Positions 21,701 to 30,600 of a stretch of 64,000 bases of DNA are shown in pieces. The DNA is from Monocercomonoides exilis (lineage: Eukaryota > Preaxostyla > Oxymonadida > Polymastigidae). The stretch lies in the NCBI GenBank assembly GCA_001643675.2, contig LSRY02000022.1, positions 248,001 to 312,000 on the forward strand, in the 5' to 3' direction. The translations under genes and the position numbers were made by a program. The notes under the pieces are model-generated. The model was given only the letters and a program-made list of their open reading frames with translations. It did not search any database and was not told where the DNA came from. Within the stretch, counting starts at the first letter, position 1. Each line of letters begins with the position of its first letter.

Positions 21701-24474
21701 GAGGGGAATTGAATTTCACATTTGTGGGAATGAAATTCAATGGAAATACAGCAAGGGTGGGGAATGATATTTATATTGAATGTTTCAACATCACATCGCA
21801 GATCAATGAAAATCAATTTCAGTTTGATCTTCGAGAGGGATATTACACTCGCAACAATGCAATATATGGAATTGATAGCTGTGATTATCCAATCGATACG
21901 GATCTGATCGGATTGATTACAATCCATCAAAGCGACACAATCATTGTGAGCAGTGTGAATGGATCAAATGAGAAGCAATGTGGAACCAACACACTTCCAT
22001 GTTATTCAATTGAGCATGGGCTAATGCATCTCACTTCAGAACTTATTAGTCAAATTCTTGTTGTGGAAGAGAGTGTGATTGAGGAAGAGATAAATCTGAA
22101 GGAAATGAGTTTGAGTTCGAAGAGCAGAGAAAACTGTGATGTTGAAGTGAACTCAGAGATTGAAAAAACAAAGGAGGCTTTGATAACAACAACCGGAGCA
22201 GTCTCATTGTTGAGAATGAATTTTGTGTTTGATTCAAATTTCATTTCTTCACATGAATCACTGATATCTCCCGAAGGAGGAATTCTTGAAGTGATGAATT
22301 GTTCATTCACCTCAAAACAATCGTCTGGAGAAGGAAATATAGAATTAGCAAACATTCCATTTCACATTATTCAGATGTCAAAAGGAGAATTACAAGTTGA
22401 TGGATGCACGATGTCAAATCTCATTTTTCAAAAATCTGCATTATATCTTTCATCACCACTTTCAACAGTTATTTATTTATTAACGATTTGTAATTCAACA
22501 ATTAAAACTTCTCTGATTGATATTAATGAATGTGAACAATTAAAAATGGAAAAGTTTCATTCAGAAAATATCACGATTGAAGGAAATGATGAATCATTGA
22601 TATCTTGCTTGCCAATGAAAAAGACAATTCAGTTGACAAATTGCACAATGGATGGAGTTAATTCAAACAAAGCAAAAGGGAAATTGATGAAATTTGAGGA
22701 TTGCACAGATGTGAAAATGGATAGTTGTGCTTTTGATGGAAGTTCAAAGAAAAGAAATGAGAAGAAGTTGAATGTGGAAGAAGAGATGTGCAAATGGGAT
22801 GGATCTCTTGTGGATGTTGTGAAGAGTTCTGTGATGATGATAGACACAACAATCTCGAATTCACCAGAAGGTGGAATAACAATGAGCGGAGGAAATGTGA
22901 ATATTGAGATGGGATTATTTGAGAACAATAATTCATCAATTGAAGGATATCCATCACTGAGAAGAAACATCATCTGCTCGGATTCTGGAATATTGAATGT
23001 TGAGAGTTTGAAAGGGGGAGATGGATTGGAGAGAAACACTTCTCTTTGGATGTTGAATGAAGGGTGCAGTTTTGAAGGGATTGCTTCAGAAAGGGATTCA
23101 TCATTCATCATTCCAGTTCTGGAGAGTGTGGAAACAAAAGAAGAGACAGATAGAATGAAGTTGACATTCAAAGGATCGCTTCTTATTCCATGCAATCTGT
23201 CATTCTCAGTTGTGAAGAGGAAGGGAGAAGAGAAAGAGATTGAAAAACATGATTTTGATTCAAATGGATTCATGTCAGAAAGTGAAGTTGAGGGAAGTGT
23301 GGGAAAAGATCTGATCAGCAGTTGTGGAAATGAAACAGAAGTGAGCGTGCGCATTTTGTTTGGGGATGCAGAATCTCCATCATCAACAAATTCATTCATT
23401 CTGAAGAACAGAAGTGAGACTGAACCAAAGGGGGATGAAATAATATCAAAAGGAGAGGAACAAATTGAATGGAGTTTGTTTGCGTTTATTGGGTGCATTG
23501 TTGTTCTGGTGATTTTTGTTGGTTTGTTTGTTGTGGTGGTTGTATTTCTGCGAAAGAAGCTGAGAGAATCAGAAAAGAAAGTTGAGAAAGAGAGATTGGA
23601 AAACGAGGAGATAATGGGGAAGATAGAGAGGAGAAGAAGGGAAAACAATGGAGGGAGCTTTGAGATGAGTGAGATGCCATCCACACTGCTGGAAGGGATG
23701 ACAAGCCAGATTCCACTTCTCATTGACAACGATGATGAAGATCTTCCAGAGCCTCCATCAATGAGCAATGAAGAAATTCTGAATGAAAATGATCTTCCAG
23801 ATTTGGAATCTCCATTGTCATTTTCTGAGGGCGCTTCTGTTTGTGGAGCTTCACAATCACATTCATTCAATGTGATATCAGCCAAGAAGCCATTTCGAGA
23901 GAAAGAGAAAAAGAATATCAAAACATTGCATTCGGTGATTCATTCAGTTCAAGGTGATTTCACACTGGGAACAAGAGCGATGGATGTTGTTGATGGGAAG
24001 GAGGTGGTGTTGACAGTGGCAGAGCTGTTTGAGCATTTGATATCAGTTGGAGACGAAAGGGTTGAGATGATGGGAAAACAATTGTGCCCATATTCAATCT
24101 TTGTTGAAGAAGGAAACAATGAAATATTTGTTTTGACAGAGGAATTGGAAGATGAGAAGCAGAAGGAAGAAATGAAGCGATGGAAGGCACCAGAAGAAGG
24201 AAATGAAGACGAGGGAGTTGAAAAGGGAGTTGTTTTCACACTTGGACTGATTCTGCATGAGATGACAACCGGGGAAGTGCCATTGAGTGAGTGTGAGGCA
24301 GAAGAAGCACAGGAAATGATGAGGGATGGGGTGCGACCATTGACAGAAGGAATCGAAGGAGAATATCTGATGGAGCTGATGGAGAAGATGTGGGGAGATG
24401 AGCCGAATGACAGACCCAAACTGGCAGAAGTGATTCGATTGTTGATGGAAATGATGGAGAGTGATGGAGAGTGA
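15790..24474 (+). CDS. Giant beta-helix surface protein with cytoplasmic pseudokinase-like domain (copy 1)
   Basis: A single 2,894-residue open frame starts at the first ATG (the open frame extends three codons upstream). Residues 1-24 form a signal peptide. Residues ~160-305 are Ser/Pro/Phe low complexity. Most of the rest is parallel beta-helix type sequence with recurrent GG-A-h or GG-G-h turns (HGGAIFC, GGALMIEY, GGGIYLD, GGGVYLA). Five modules open with C-G-x(4,5)-P-C near residues 618, 1005, 1355, 1670 and 2055. One transmembrane helix lies at ~2565-2587, followed by a basic stop-transfer segment. The cytoplasmic end (~2720-2894) keeps the kinase C-lobe marks RWKAPE, VFTLGLILHEMTTGEVPL and DEPNDRPKLAEVIRLL, but no VAIK, HRD or DFG motif. 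It is probably a receptor-like adhesin or sensor on the plasma membrane. It belongs to a family I associate with oxymonads. No intron is seen. Confidence 0.85.
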   Translation: MTRNLMAVFFPVMMLSVLAKDTEAKNIDPIGPAVNVQNALLDYIGCIETSISIINTSLCVNHLNIIPLAGCPLLTAQHHSAASILYSTCHIQPATKSPLFLSAHASLALTNFSLTTHQPAILSFPLFSTPNNLLPDAHSPIPASFSISHSSFSSFISLIQPFLFSPSSLSSPSPSSLSSLSSSLSSFSSSFSFSSSSFSSPSPSPSPSSSSSPSPSPLHIHHQSPLHPQIHLNLHLSNTLFSNVSSSQSSLSLPSLPSHSLHPFLSTTSSSSSSSTNTNINTIPSSSLHSSLSIHSSVFLHTHNPIDGAILPNLNSPSTSLSAFNTSFLHQTRSSANAAVVNVGTEAQRVKLGRLDTFDVNSHRFEWCEWNDSTGGSSSGGALSVDCTNANLTITSCSFNNCSNTNHGGAIFCRYLQNVNIAKSNFSSCLAIHGGAVVVFNPQSNSVWTFSENRVESCSITDWCGTGWYFALQTIPSNGQFLFSKCKCILNSGGDSTGSLTFNYPPQNKPTQFLVNDCMFINNKLNASSIYGGAAMFFRETYSWMNSIKFITFCFFDGNTATNGRGNDVFFSGNAITQSPFENCGSTTPTKRVWNAGTADNAVYNGWLPLVAQNKIVANGGTDADACGRPQHTPCATIEYALNGFISLLQDASLTLLTSTFVPTQTLIFSAVDNKITGNGTITTIIASSGIPQPLNLYSHSSQSTSSFSSFSSFSSASSSPDPSASSALFQQTQGSLTVSTLSIAHNSTNPITPILFHLSGNSPSLNLNTTTITGTTSITIKTPLFFLTAGSLALNHTAITSLPLNSQSIFHLTSLTSPLTLNSSNITHITSTATPTSCVLSSSTSPALSLSLANCTITNINSEQFSQQTATNGGCISFTSSAPANSFSVSDTTFSSCSLSEDTSSGGRGGALMIEYKDDSQVSSTTFSITNIVFSANKASIGRDMYFVCESLFASVKEPLFAFMRSITQKDNSIVGHDRTEAFGDWDVDLFIFFYGFFDDTIYVDGASGVEEVYCGIEKAPCLNVNNGMERLKKTLNVKEEIVVCEKSNITGCADVGGMRVKAKTEAIVEIECQREVSGSETCVLKSSSLTKIEFIGIIIPSSFSGTITSVVESSTQNGELHIMNCAISVIGGNKNTIGFSLIKSTGKMVELDSVTISDVKSIVSLFSISLSSGNVNEQECKMKLLNCTLESLEIDSTTAVEGKAAVFGGNVGFGMVLNDSKIEGAISKKSKEGGALKIALSDGGFMTIQESSFVGCVCENESDGGKGGGIYLDCSSNEGGFQFSSISFSECSATVGKNMFVKSGNLVSSVKTERFAFDYSAYSYDENAFVGEDEIYGEMDLRVFLVELKWVEVSVSTGGHDTLGCGDEIFPCESMKSGIDHIDRSGAVGERRVNVKDEGTIENVFYFADALVIDGCVDEGDEIQHKLIQFEETINGNSATTVISSIKPLSLLSLKLQIPSQFTPSMNSLISSSNNLQLENCLFDIQSTTAIQYSLITTTTGSCTLKGCSLKGTSFVKSPLVMASSVLFENSNFSNIVNTGSGEGGVARVTLKNDENLIIKSTNVSFCSLSSGNGKGGFLYLDCQNCLNERPFIFDVGITFKNNNAVIGKNMFILGKDFNSSVTTEAFNFDYSSMINDKTLFVGSDDFHQEKDLFMFLIPYSSFEIFISSDGFDVRRCGSEEEPCQSMWKGMMNTKMEIGKKTIQIEGSTVIQDSFNVSNYQIKKASSMGEEATKAILNIKKLIEDNNQGYIMENDIHLELTNIQMQLTSRFDNSAKSIISNRDGELVITGCSFHSEAGMNNGFDCVFVDAIGGSVEVNDLSMESCNVGNSIFVIHDSLVVCHFVNVRVKLLNESGGCLLLIKGTESTTKINEVDEEMNLNIDNSSFSGVKRSGNGPSFWESTSENKIDLIVNESDITEDKTEESEKGGAILFTLGAYGSMKMVDSTISHCSCSFSSGRGGGVYLATKERGELNFTFVGMKFNGNTARVGNDIYIECFNITSQINENQFQFDLREGYYTRNNAIYGIDSCDYPIDTDLIGLITIHQSDTIIVSSVNGSNEKQCGTNTLPCYSIEHGLMHLTSELISQILVVEESVIEEEINLKEMSLSSKSRENCDVEVNSEIEKTKEALITTTGAVSLLRMNFVFDSNFISSHESLISPEGGILEVMNCSFTSKQSSGEGNIELANIPFHIIQMSKGELQVDGCTMSNLIFQKSALYLSSPLSTVIYLLTICNSTIKTSLIDINECEQLKMEKFHSENITIEGNDESLISCLPMKKTIQLTNCTMDGVNSNKAKGKLMKFEDCTDVKMDSCAFDGSSKKRNEKKLNVEEEMCKWDGSLVDVVKSSVMMIDTTISNSPEGGITMSGGNVNIEMGLFENNNSSIEGYPSLRRNIICSDSGILNVESLKGGDGLERNTSLWMLNEGCSFEGIASERDSSFIIPVLESVETKEETDRMKLTFKGSLLIPCNLSFSVVKRKGEEKEIEKHDFDSNGFMSESEVEGSVGKDLISSCGNETEVSVRILFGDAESPSSTNSFILKNRSETEPKGDEIISKGEEQIEWSLFAFIGCIVVLVIFVGLFVVVVVFLRKKLRESEKKVEKERLENEEIMGKIERRRRENNGGSFEMSEMPSTLLEGMTSQIPLLIDNDDEDLPEPPSMSNEEILNENDLPDLESPLSFSEGASVCGASQSHSFNVISAKKPFREKEKKNIKTLHSVIHSVQGDFTLGTRAMDVVDGKEVVLTVAELFEHLISVGDERVEMMGKQLCPYSIFVEEGNNEIFVLTEELEDEKQKEEMKRWKAPEEGNEDEGVEKGVVFTLGLILHEMTTGEVPLSECEAEEAQEMMRDGVRPLTEGIEGEYLMELMEKMWGDEPNDRPKLAEVIRLLMEMMESDGE

Positions 24475-25090
24475 TGGAGAGTGAGAAGGGATGCGAATTC
24501 AACAGACAACAACCAGAAAAGGCAGTGTGAATAAAGATAGCAATTATTTTCTTGTTCTCCTCCTTCCTTTCATTGAAGTAGTGAATAATTTATGTGCTGA
24601 GCCAGAAATGTTTTATATCACATTCATGTGACTATTTTTATGAAAAGTCGAAACAAATAAAAAAGACAAACCACAACAATTTCACATTTGTTTTGTTTTG
24701 TTCATTTGAAAATTTGCTTGAAAACAAGTTCAAAAAAACAACTATTGCCTGTTGACCCGAAAGAAAGGTCTCCATTTTCAGAAATGTTAAATTATTATTT
24801 GTTCAATGGATTTCAACATTTCAATCTCTTTTATTCCGCTTGAAAATGATGAATTATTGATTGAACAATCAAAACAACAAAAAGATAAAGGTGTTATCTT
24901 TGTTGGAGTTTAACAATGAAAGCATTTTCAATTTTGATTAAGCAAAGAACTTTTGAGAGAGATGAGAAGAAGAATGATAAGAGAGAACGATAATGAGTTT
25001 CAAATATCAATTTGTGACATATTTCACATTTTCTTATCTGCAATTAATAATCCAACTTTATTTCATGAAGATTATCTTCAAACAATATTT
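24475..25090. other. 3' flank shared with copy 2 (homologous to 48806-49420)
   Basis: Non-coding sequence with AATAAA-like signals (gtgaataaag, aaacaaataaaaaag) that remains clearly similar to the segment after the second giant gene, so the duplication includes about 600 bases downstream. Similarity fades where the hexanucleotide repeat begins. Confidence 0.6.
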
Positions 25091-25614
25091 GAAAAAGAAA
25101 AAGAAAAAGAAAAAGAAAAAGAAAAAGAAAAAGAAAAAGAAAAAGAAAAAGAAAAAGAAAAAGAATGTGAAGAAGAAGAATATGATGAAGATGATGATGT
25201 TGTTGTGAATGGCCTTTCAAATGCATCGTTTATGTGGAGTTTCAATGAAGCTGCAAACGAAAAAGAAAGAAAACATTCAAAATGAAGCAAAACACAATTC
25301 AAAACGCCATCAGCTGGTGAGAATGAAAACAAAGGAAATCTAGAGAAAGATGAGAAAGGAGAAAATGAAGAAGAAGAAAAGAAAAAGATTTAGCACGATC
25401 ATCTTCAGCTGCCTTATCAACTTCTTCTCCTTCTCTCTTTTTTCTTCTCCTCTCCTCCTTCTTCTTCTTCTGATTGGAATTCTTCATCTTTTTCCAACAC
25501 AAACAAAAAATTGGGGCAAAAATCAAAATTGAGTGAAAATGAGACAATAGATGAAATAGAAGCAGAGAACGAGAAATGCATTCGATCAATGATGGATGAA
25601 ATGGAGAAAAATTA
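24962..25614 (+). pseudogene. Acidic/basic low-complexity coding-like stretch
   Basis: A frame opens at ATG 24962 and continues through the Glu-Lys repeat to a stop near 25285. After it, further coding-like pieces appear (for example ENETIDEIEAENEKCI ending near 25614) separated by stops and a pyrimidine-rich Ser/Leu block. The start of this frame is weakly conserved beyond the second giant gene (from ~49292, MRRRMKRN), where it stops after about 42 codons. It may be a short lineage-specific gene or decayed sequence. No function can be assigned. Confidence 0.2.
25091..25165 (+). repeat. (GAAAAA)n microsatellite, about 12.5 units
   Basis: Hexanucleotide units repeat without interruption for about 75 bases. 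In one frame it encodes alternating Glu-Lys. The homologous position after the second giant gene lacks the expansion and reads only a single similar unit. Confidence 0.95.
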
Positions 25615-25619
25615 AAAAT

Positions 25620-26410
25620 ATGACAAAGACGAATCTTAAAATTTGACATGAAATTAGAAATAGTTAGTTGAAAAAAAGAGGAGAAAAAAATTTTCATTAA
25701 AAAATCAATAAAAATTTTTGGGAGCTGAGAAATGATGGTTTTTGTTATTCTCAACATCACTTCACTGGGTTAATATATGATATCTCTATTTTTATTTGTT
25801 TCATAATCTGAATGATTAATTATTAGTTTGTTAGTTTGTATGTTAAATGTTGAATTTTTGTTTTCTTTTATATGTCATATTTCTTTTTGTAATGTTATCC
25901 TATATTTGTTTCCATTATTATGCCTTAAAGCAGGAAAAATCGGATGGTGATTCCATTATTTTTTGAAACCTGTTTTTCACCAATATTGAAATAATTGTTT
26001 TTTTTTCGTATCTTTTCTTTTTTCAGAGCATAATTAAAAATTCAAAATCTTGTTAAAAAAAGCGAGCCAAAAATGAACAAAGCAAACTGCAACTGGGTTC
26101 AATGATTTTTTTTGTTCCGACACAGAAATTCTTTTCGAAATTGTTCGTTTTTTCGTTTTCAAGTCCAATTTCACTTTCCACAATTCTTATCTTGAAATAT
26201 CCAGATATAACAAACCATCCATTTTTCCCAAAATATTTGAAAATTTAAATATATCAGCTTCACAAATTGTTGGAAAACAAACATTGACACTCGTTTATGA
26301 AAAAGACAATTATGAATCAGATACTGAGTTGTGAAAGAAGAATTTGTGAGATGAAATGGATAAATAAATATCAAACAATTCCTTTGAATAAAGAAAATTC
26401 AGCGTGACTC
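25620..26410. other. AT-rich intergenic spacer
   Basis: No supported gene. It should contain the 3' end signals of the minus-strand helical-family gene that stops at 26417. Confidence 0.45.
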
Positions 26411-26416
26411 ATTTCC

Positions 26417-27731
26417 TCAAGCATTCAAGAAATAAAACGCAATATTTTCTTTTATTAGCATTCCAATACATCCGTTCAGAAAAGGAATGACTTCACAAAA
26501 ACTCGTGATGGCATCTTCGTATCCTTCTTCTTCCAGGAATTCAAATATCTCTCTTTTTGTTGCCTTTCTTTTCGCTCCTTCCATTTCATCTTTCTCCTTT
26601 TCTTCCAATCCTTCCACAACAATCAAAAAGAATCTTAAGCAATCCCAAGTTATCTTGTCTTCAAATGGGGCTTGCAGAATTTCTTCCAAAATCAGATTAA
26701 AAACTCCGTTTTTAAGCAACGCACCAAAACTTTTCGTTCTGGCTTGCGCCATTTTGAGAAAAACGAAAAGGCTCCTTTCTGAAATTTCCCGTTCATGTTC
26801 TCTTGCTGCTCTGCACAGTCTGACAAGGCAACCAATCAGCCCAAAAATCTCTTCATTCCACACTTTGACAAACCAAAAAATAGATTCTGTTGAAAACAAC
26901 CAATTCAATATTGCACAGTTTGCTTTCTTTCTTTTCGTTTCTTCAGTTTTTTCTTTGGAGGAGTGGCCAACGCACTTTAAAAGCTCATTCAATTCTTTTG
27001 TCTCCTCTCTCACATAATGCAGCTCATCCAGAATTACATCTTGCAAACTTTCATCCAATAATAATCTGTCAATCAAAAACTTCCATGCGGATTGATAAGC
27101 AAGATGAGTAAGATTGCTGTGTTTCTGCTGATATTTGATGATCTCTTTGATTTCATCCAAGAAAAGTTCTCGTCTCACATCCTGAACAGGAATTGGCAAA
27201 TTATGAATGACATGTTAAATTAAGTTTAAAATCCACATACAAATAATCTAATATTGCTCAAAGACAGCAAAGCCATTTCTACGTCTTTTTGAACTTTCTC
27301 ACTTTTCTCTTTGTTCGATGAAGCCTTCACAAGAAAAGGCACACATATTGATATTAATTTCGAAGAAAATTTTTCATTAAGCAGAATATAGCATTCACAA
27401 AGATCAGTCAGCAGATTTTCGTTCTTTCCATCTTTTTTCTTCTCTTCTTCAAAAATCATTGCCTCAATTCTTCCGTTCAGCAAAGCATTTTTAATATTCA
27501 GACTCCATATGCTTTTCAATGTTTTCCAAAATCCAACTCGCTTTAGCAGCAAAATTGAATTTCCCATTGAAAGTTTCTCTTCTTCAATCATTTTGTGTAT
27601 TTTGTTTAACAGCCTAACCGTAAAAATGGATGTGAATTCTTCTTCATCCATCTCTTCCATGAGCCCATTCATTTCTTCTATTTTTTGTTTCTGCTCTTCC
27701 TCTTCGCAATCTTCAAATTCAGAAAACAAAT
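26417..27731 (-). CDS. Helical-repeat family protein (exons 27731-27241 and 27181-26417)
   Basis: Two exons are clear. Exon 27731-27241 ends SNIRLF. Exon 27181-26417 begins DVRRELF and runs to the stop. The 59-base intron (GTATGT...TTCAG) is removed in phase 0. A further short 5' exon is expected, because 27731 follows an acceptor with a long T run and no ATG opens the frame cleanly. The visible product is ~417 residues, all-helical and rich in Glu, Lys and Leu. Signature strings are EEEEQKQKIEEMNGLMEEMD, TDLCECY, AYQSAWKFLIDRL and EEEGYEDAI. I associate these with a very large uncharacterised oxymonad family, possibly of ARM/HEAT fold. A paralog lies on the plus strand at 32448-33772. Function unknown; no membrane segment is seen, so probably cytosolic. 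Confidence 0.8.
27182..27240 (-). other. 59-nt intron in helical-family gene
   Basis: GTATGT donor and pyrimidine-rich TTCAG acceptor on the minus strand, phase 0. A 60-nt intron sits at the same protein position in the paralog. Confidence 0.85.
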
Positions 27732-27811
27732 CTTCAAAAAAGAAAAAAAAAAAAAAATAGACAAGAATTGTAATGACACAATGAGCACAAACCATAAAAT
27801 CTTTCACTTAT

Positions 27812-28840
27812 GCTCTTTGTCTGTATTTTTGAAAGCACATTTCAGCCAGAAAACAACGAAAATGAGTCATTTGATTTGAATTCAGATATCATTGGAAAGA
27901 AGAAATTGATGCAAAACATAAACTCAAAGCGATCATGAAAATATAAGTCCTCACACCATATGTTTTTTCATTTGCATTTTGGCAAAGGATTGTGAAGAGA
28001 AAATAAGAAAAAACGATTTATTTTTTCTGATTTGCAGTTATGGATGTTCAGATCATCAGATTTGAAAGAACAAAAATATTCCTTGCTAAAAAATGAAAGA
28101 CGGTGAACGAATATTTTCTGTAGGATAGGCGATATTATTATGTGTGGTTGAACGAGATTGCGTCAGCGAGGCATTGATGATTAAAATAGCGCGAGATGAT
28201 TTTTATGAAAAGCATCTTTGAAGGAAATTCAATTGTTTTTTTAAAAATCAAAATATTTGCATGTATGCATTTTTTATTGTTCCTGTTTATGAAGAAGATA
28301 CTTTTTTTAACCATCTTTTCAGAGTCCAAAAATCTGATTAATAATATAAAATGGCCATTTTTTTGTTTTTCTGAGGAGATAATCAAAAGAGTGCTTGCCG
28401 AAAGACAATTAGCAGATGGGAATTGCAAATTTTTTATATTCAATTGGGAGATGAGATGAAAATAAATTCGATTTCAAAGCATTTGGATGAAAGCGAAAAG
28501 GAATGAAAACAATTGGATGTTATTGGAAGGAAAAATATAGAAAATAATTTTCAGGAAAAAAAGTGGATGAAAACATAGAAAGAAGGATATTTAAGGAGAA
28601 AAAAGGATGATGGAGAAAGGAGCACAGGGAAACAATGGAAAAGGAAATTGACAGCATCAGTGATTGGATAATCTTCTGCTTTTGCAATAGGGAGGGTGTG
28701 TGTGTTTTTTTGAGGAAATTTAATAATAAATGCTTTTCTTATTTTTATTATAAATTTTAACTTTTTTCTCAATTCAAACCAACAGCATTATTTGTGTTGA
28801 GCGTTATTCCCTGGGACAGTCTATTTCAAGCGGAATTTTT
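27812..28840. other. Intergenic region, no supported gene
   Basis: Short frames on both strands near 28138-28459 have no recognisable content. The missing first exon of the helical-family gene may lie at the left edge of this interval. Confidence 0.4.
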
Positions 28841-28899
28841 TCATTATGTTGTTTCTTTTTCACTCCTCTTCTCCTTCTTCTCCTTCTGCTTCTCCTTCT

Positions 28900-30600
28900 T
28901 CTTTTACACCTTCGTCCTTTATTTCGACTGCCTTCATCTCCTTTTCAAATAGAACAGCTGCAATGCGCTTGTTTCAAATAAGAAGAATTTCCCTTTCCTG
29001 TGCTCATCTCAATTTCCTTCTCCACGCTTACTGTCCCACGCACAAACGTCTGCTTGCTTTTCTGCAAACATCGCTGCCACAAAATAATTAGCTCGCTTAA
29101 TCGCATATACAGACTCAAAAGGAACAACCCTCATACACTCACATGCATCCCTTCCCTCCTCATCTCCTTTACACCCAAACAGATACAGCATGTAAACCAG
29201 GAAGAAATGGTATTGCTCGCTCAGAGCATGTGGAAAAGACGCCACACGTTGAAATTTGTTCTCTCAGTGTTCCTTCGTTAACTCGACTTGCTGGAACTTC
29301 GCAACTTGTATCGTCTCTTCATCATTTCCGCAAAAAGCAGCAGAAGCAGCAGCAGAAGAAGAAGAAGAATTTGAAGAAGATGAAGAAACAAAGTTGAAAT
29401 GCAGATCCTCCGCTGCCATCTTCAATGTCATTGGAGCATCCATCGGAACAACCGCTGAGAAAGTGTGGTCGGAAAGAAATGGCGAACGAAGCATCACAGC
29501 CGCGTAAACCCATCGCCTGTACAGTGTTCGACTACCTTTTCTAAATAAACTCTTCTTCGACACAGAGACTCTTGTCTAACTTGTTGAATGAACCCGCCTC
29601 GTCCTCATCCTCTGTCGCCACACCCGCCTTCACAAATCACAGCTGAGCCGACTCAAGAGCCTCTGTAACCAGCGGCACCATTGCTTCTTCCAGCTTCCCC
29701 TGATTCTCTTTGATTTTCCTAACATACTCTCTGTGCGCTGTTGGATACTCATCTTTCTCCTCATAACCTTCACCTTCCTCTGCCTCTTCCCACTCCTCCA
29801 GCACCTACAGCGCAATCGCTGCTAGCGATAGAACCACGTCCTCCATCCTCAGCCCCGCAGCATCCAACCCTTTCTTTACAATCTCTCCCACTTCACACAC
29901 TGCAATCCCTCGCCCCATCACTTCGTCGTCCAGCTTCACCACCTCACGCCTCGACTACAGCGATAGCCATATCTGCAGCGACTGGTCAAACAGGTCGTAG
30001 ATCGACGGGAACGCATTCACATCTGCAGCCGCAAAGATCCGCTTGCTCCCCGAATTCGTACCTTCCGACACTGCAAGCGACGGAAGCGGTTCAACCAGCG
30101 AACCAAAAGCATCGCTGAAAGCTCTTCATAGCAGGCACGCTCAATGCCCACATGCAGCATTTCATACCGTGACATGACATATCCCCGCAGCGTCGGTAGC
30201 TCCCGCGGAGACAACAGCAGCTGCAGCGACAGCGGCATGTTCCGCCCATACACCCCAGCTGCCTCAGGCACCACAATCCGCAGCTGCCTCTCGACGTCGT
30301 CCATCGCCGCTGCCGAAGCGTATGATGCCGCCACCGCCGACGCATCCGAAGGGTCAATCGTAGGTGCTGATGATGACTGTTTATTTCCTTCTTCTTTCTT
30401 CTCTTCGCTTTTCTGCCTCCGGAATGGCGAAGTTGATCGGCGTGCTGCTCCAGATTAAGAAGACGAGGAAGAAGAAGGCGCTGAGCGAAGAGACGACTGC
30501 TGCACCTCCCCAGCAATAAGAAGCTTTTTGAGATACTCCACCATGTCCGCAGGCAGCTCTAATGGAAACACAAATGCACCCACATTCCAATCACAAAAGG
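28900..30600 (-). pseudogene. Second decayed copy of the GC-rich multi-domain gene
   Basis: Minus-strand fragments match those of the 10.3-14.2 kb pseudogene in the same order. The first is a start block reading DWNVGAFVFPLELPADMVEYL (~30590-30510). Then come AAAMDDVERQLRIVVPEAAG (~30310), FGSLVEPL and AAADVNAFPSIYDLFDQS (~30030), acidic helix fragments (~29800) and YHFFLVYMLYLFG (~29200). The ubiquitin-like segment was not found here, so the copy is shorter. Frames change repeatedly and in-frame stops interrupt it (for instance after the Ser run near 30460 and soon after 29960). GC is again much higher than in the surroundings. The protein's function is not recognised. Confidence 0.55.

Noticed and set aside
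22629-23921. 430-codon antisense open frame inside giant gene copy 1 (and its counterpart at 47158-48252)
   Set aside because: It mirrors the purine-rich coding strand, is Ser/Phe/Leu-rich without any domain, and is explained by the codon bias of the sense gene.
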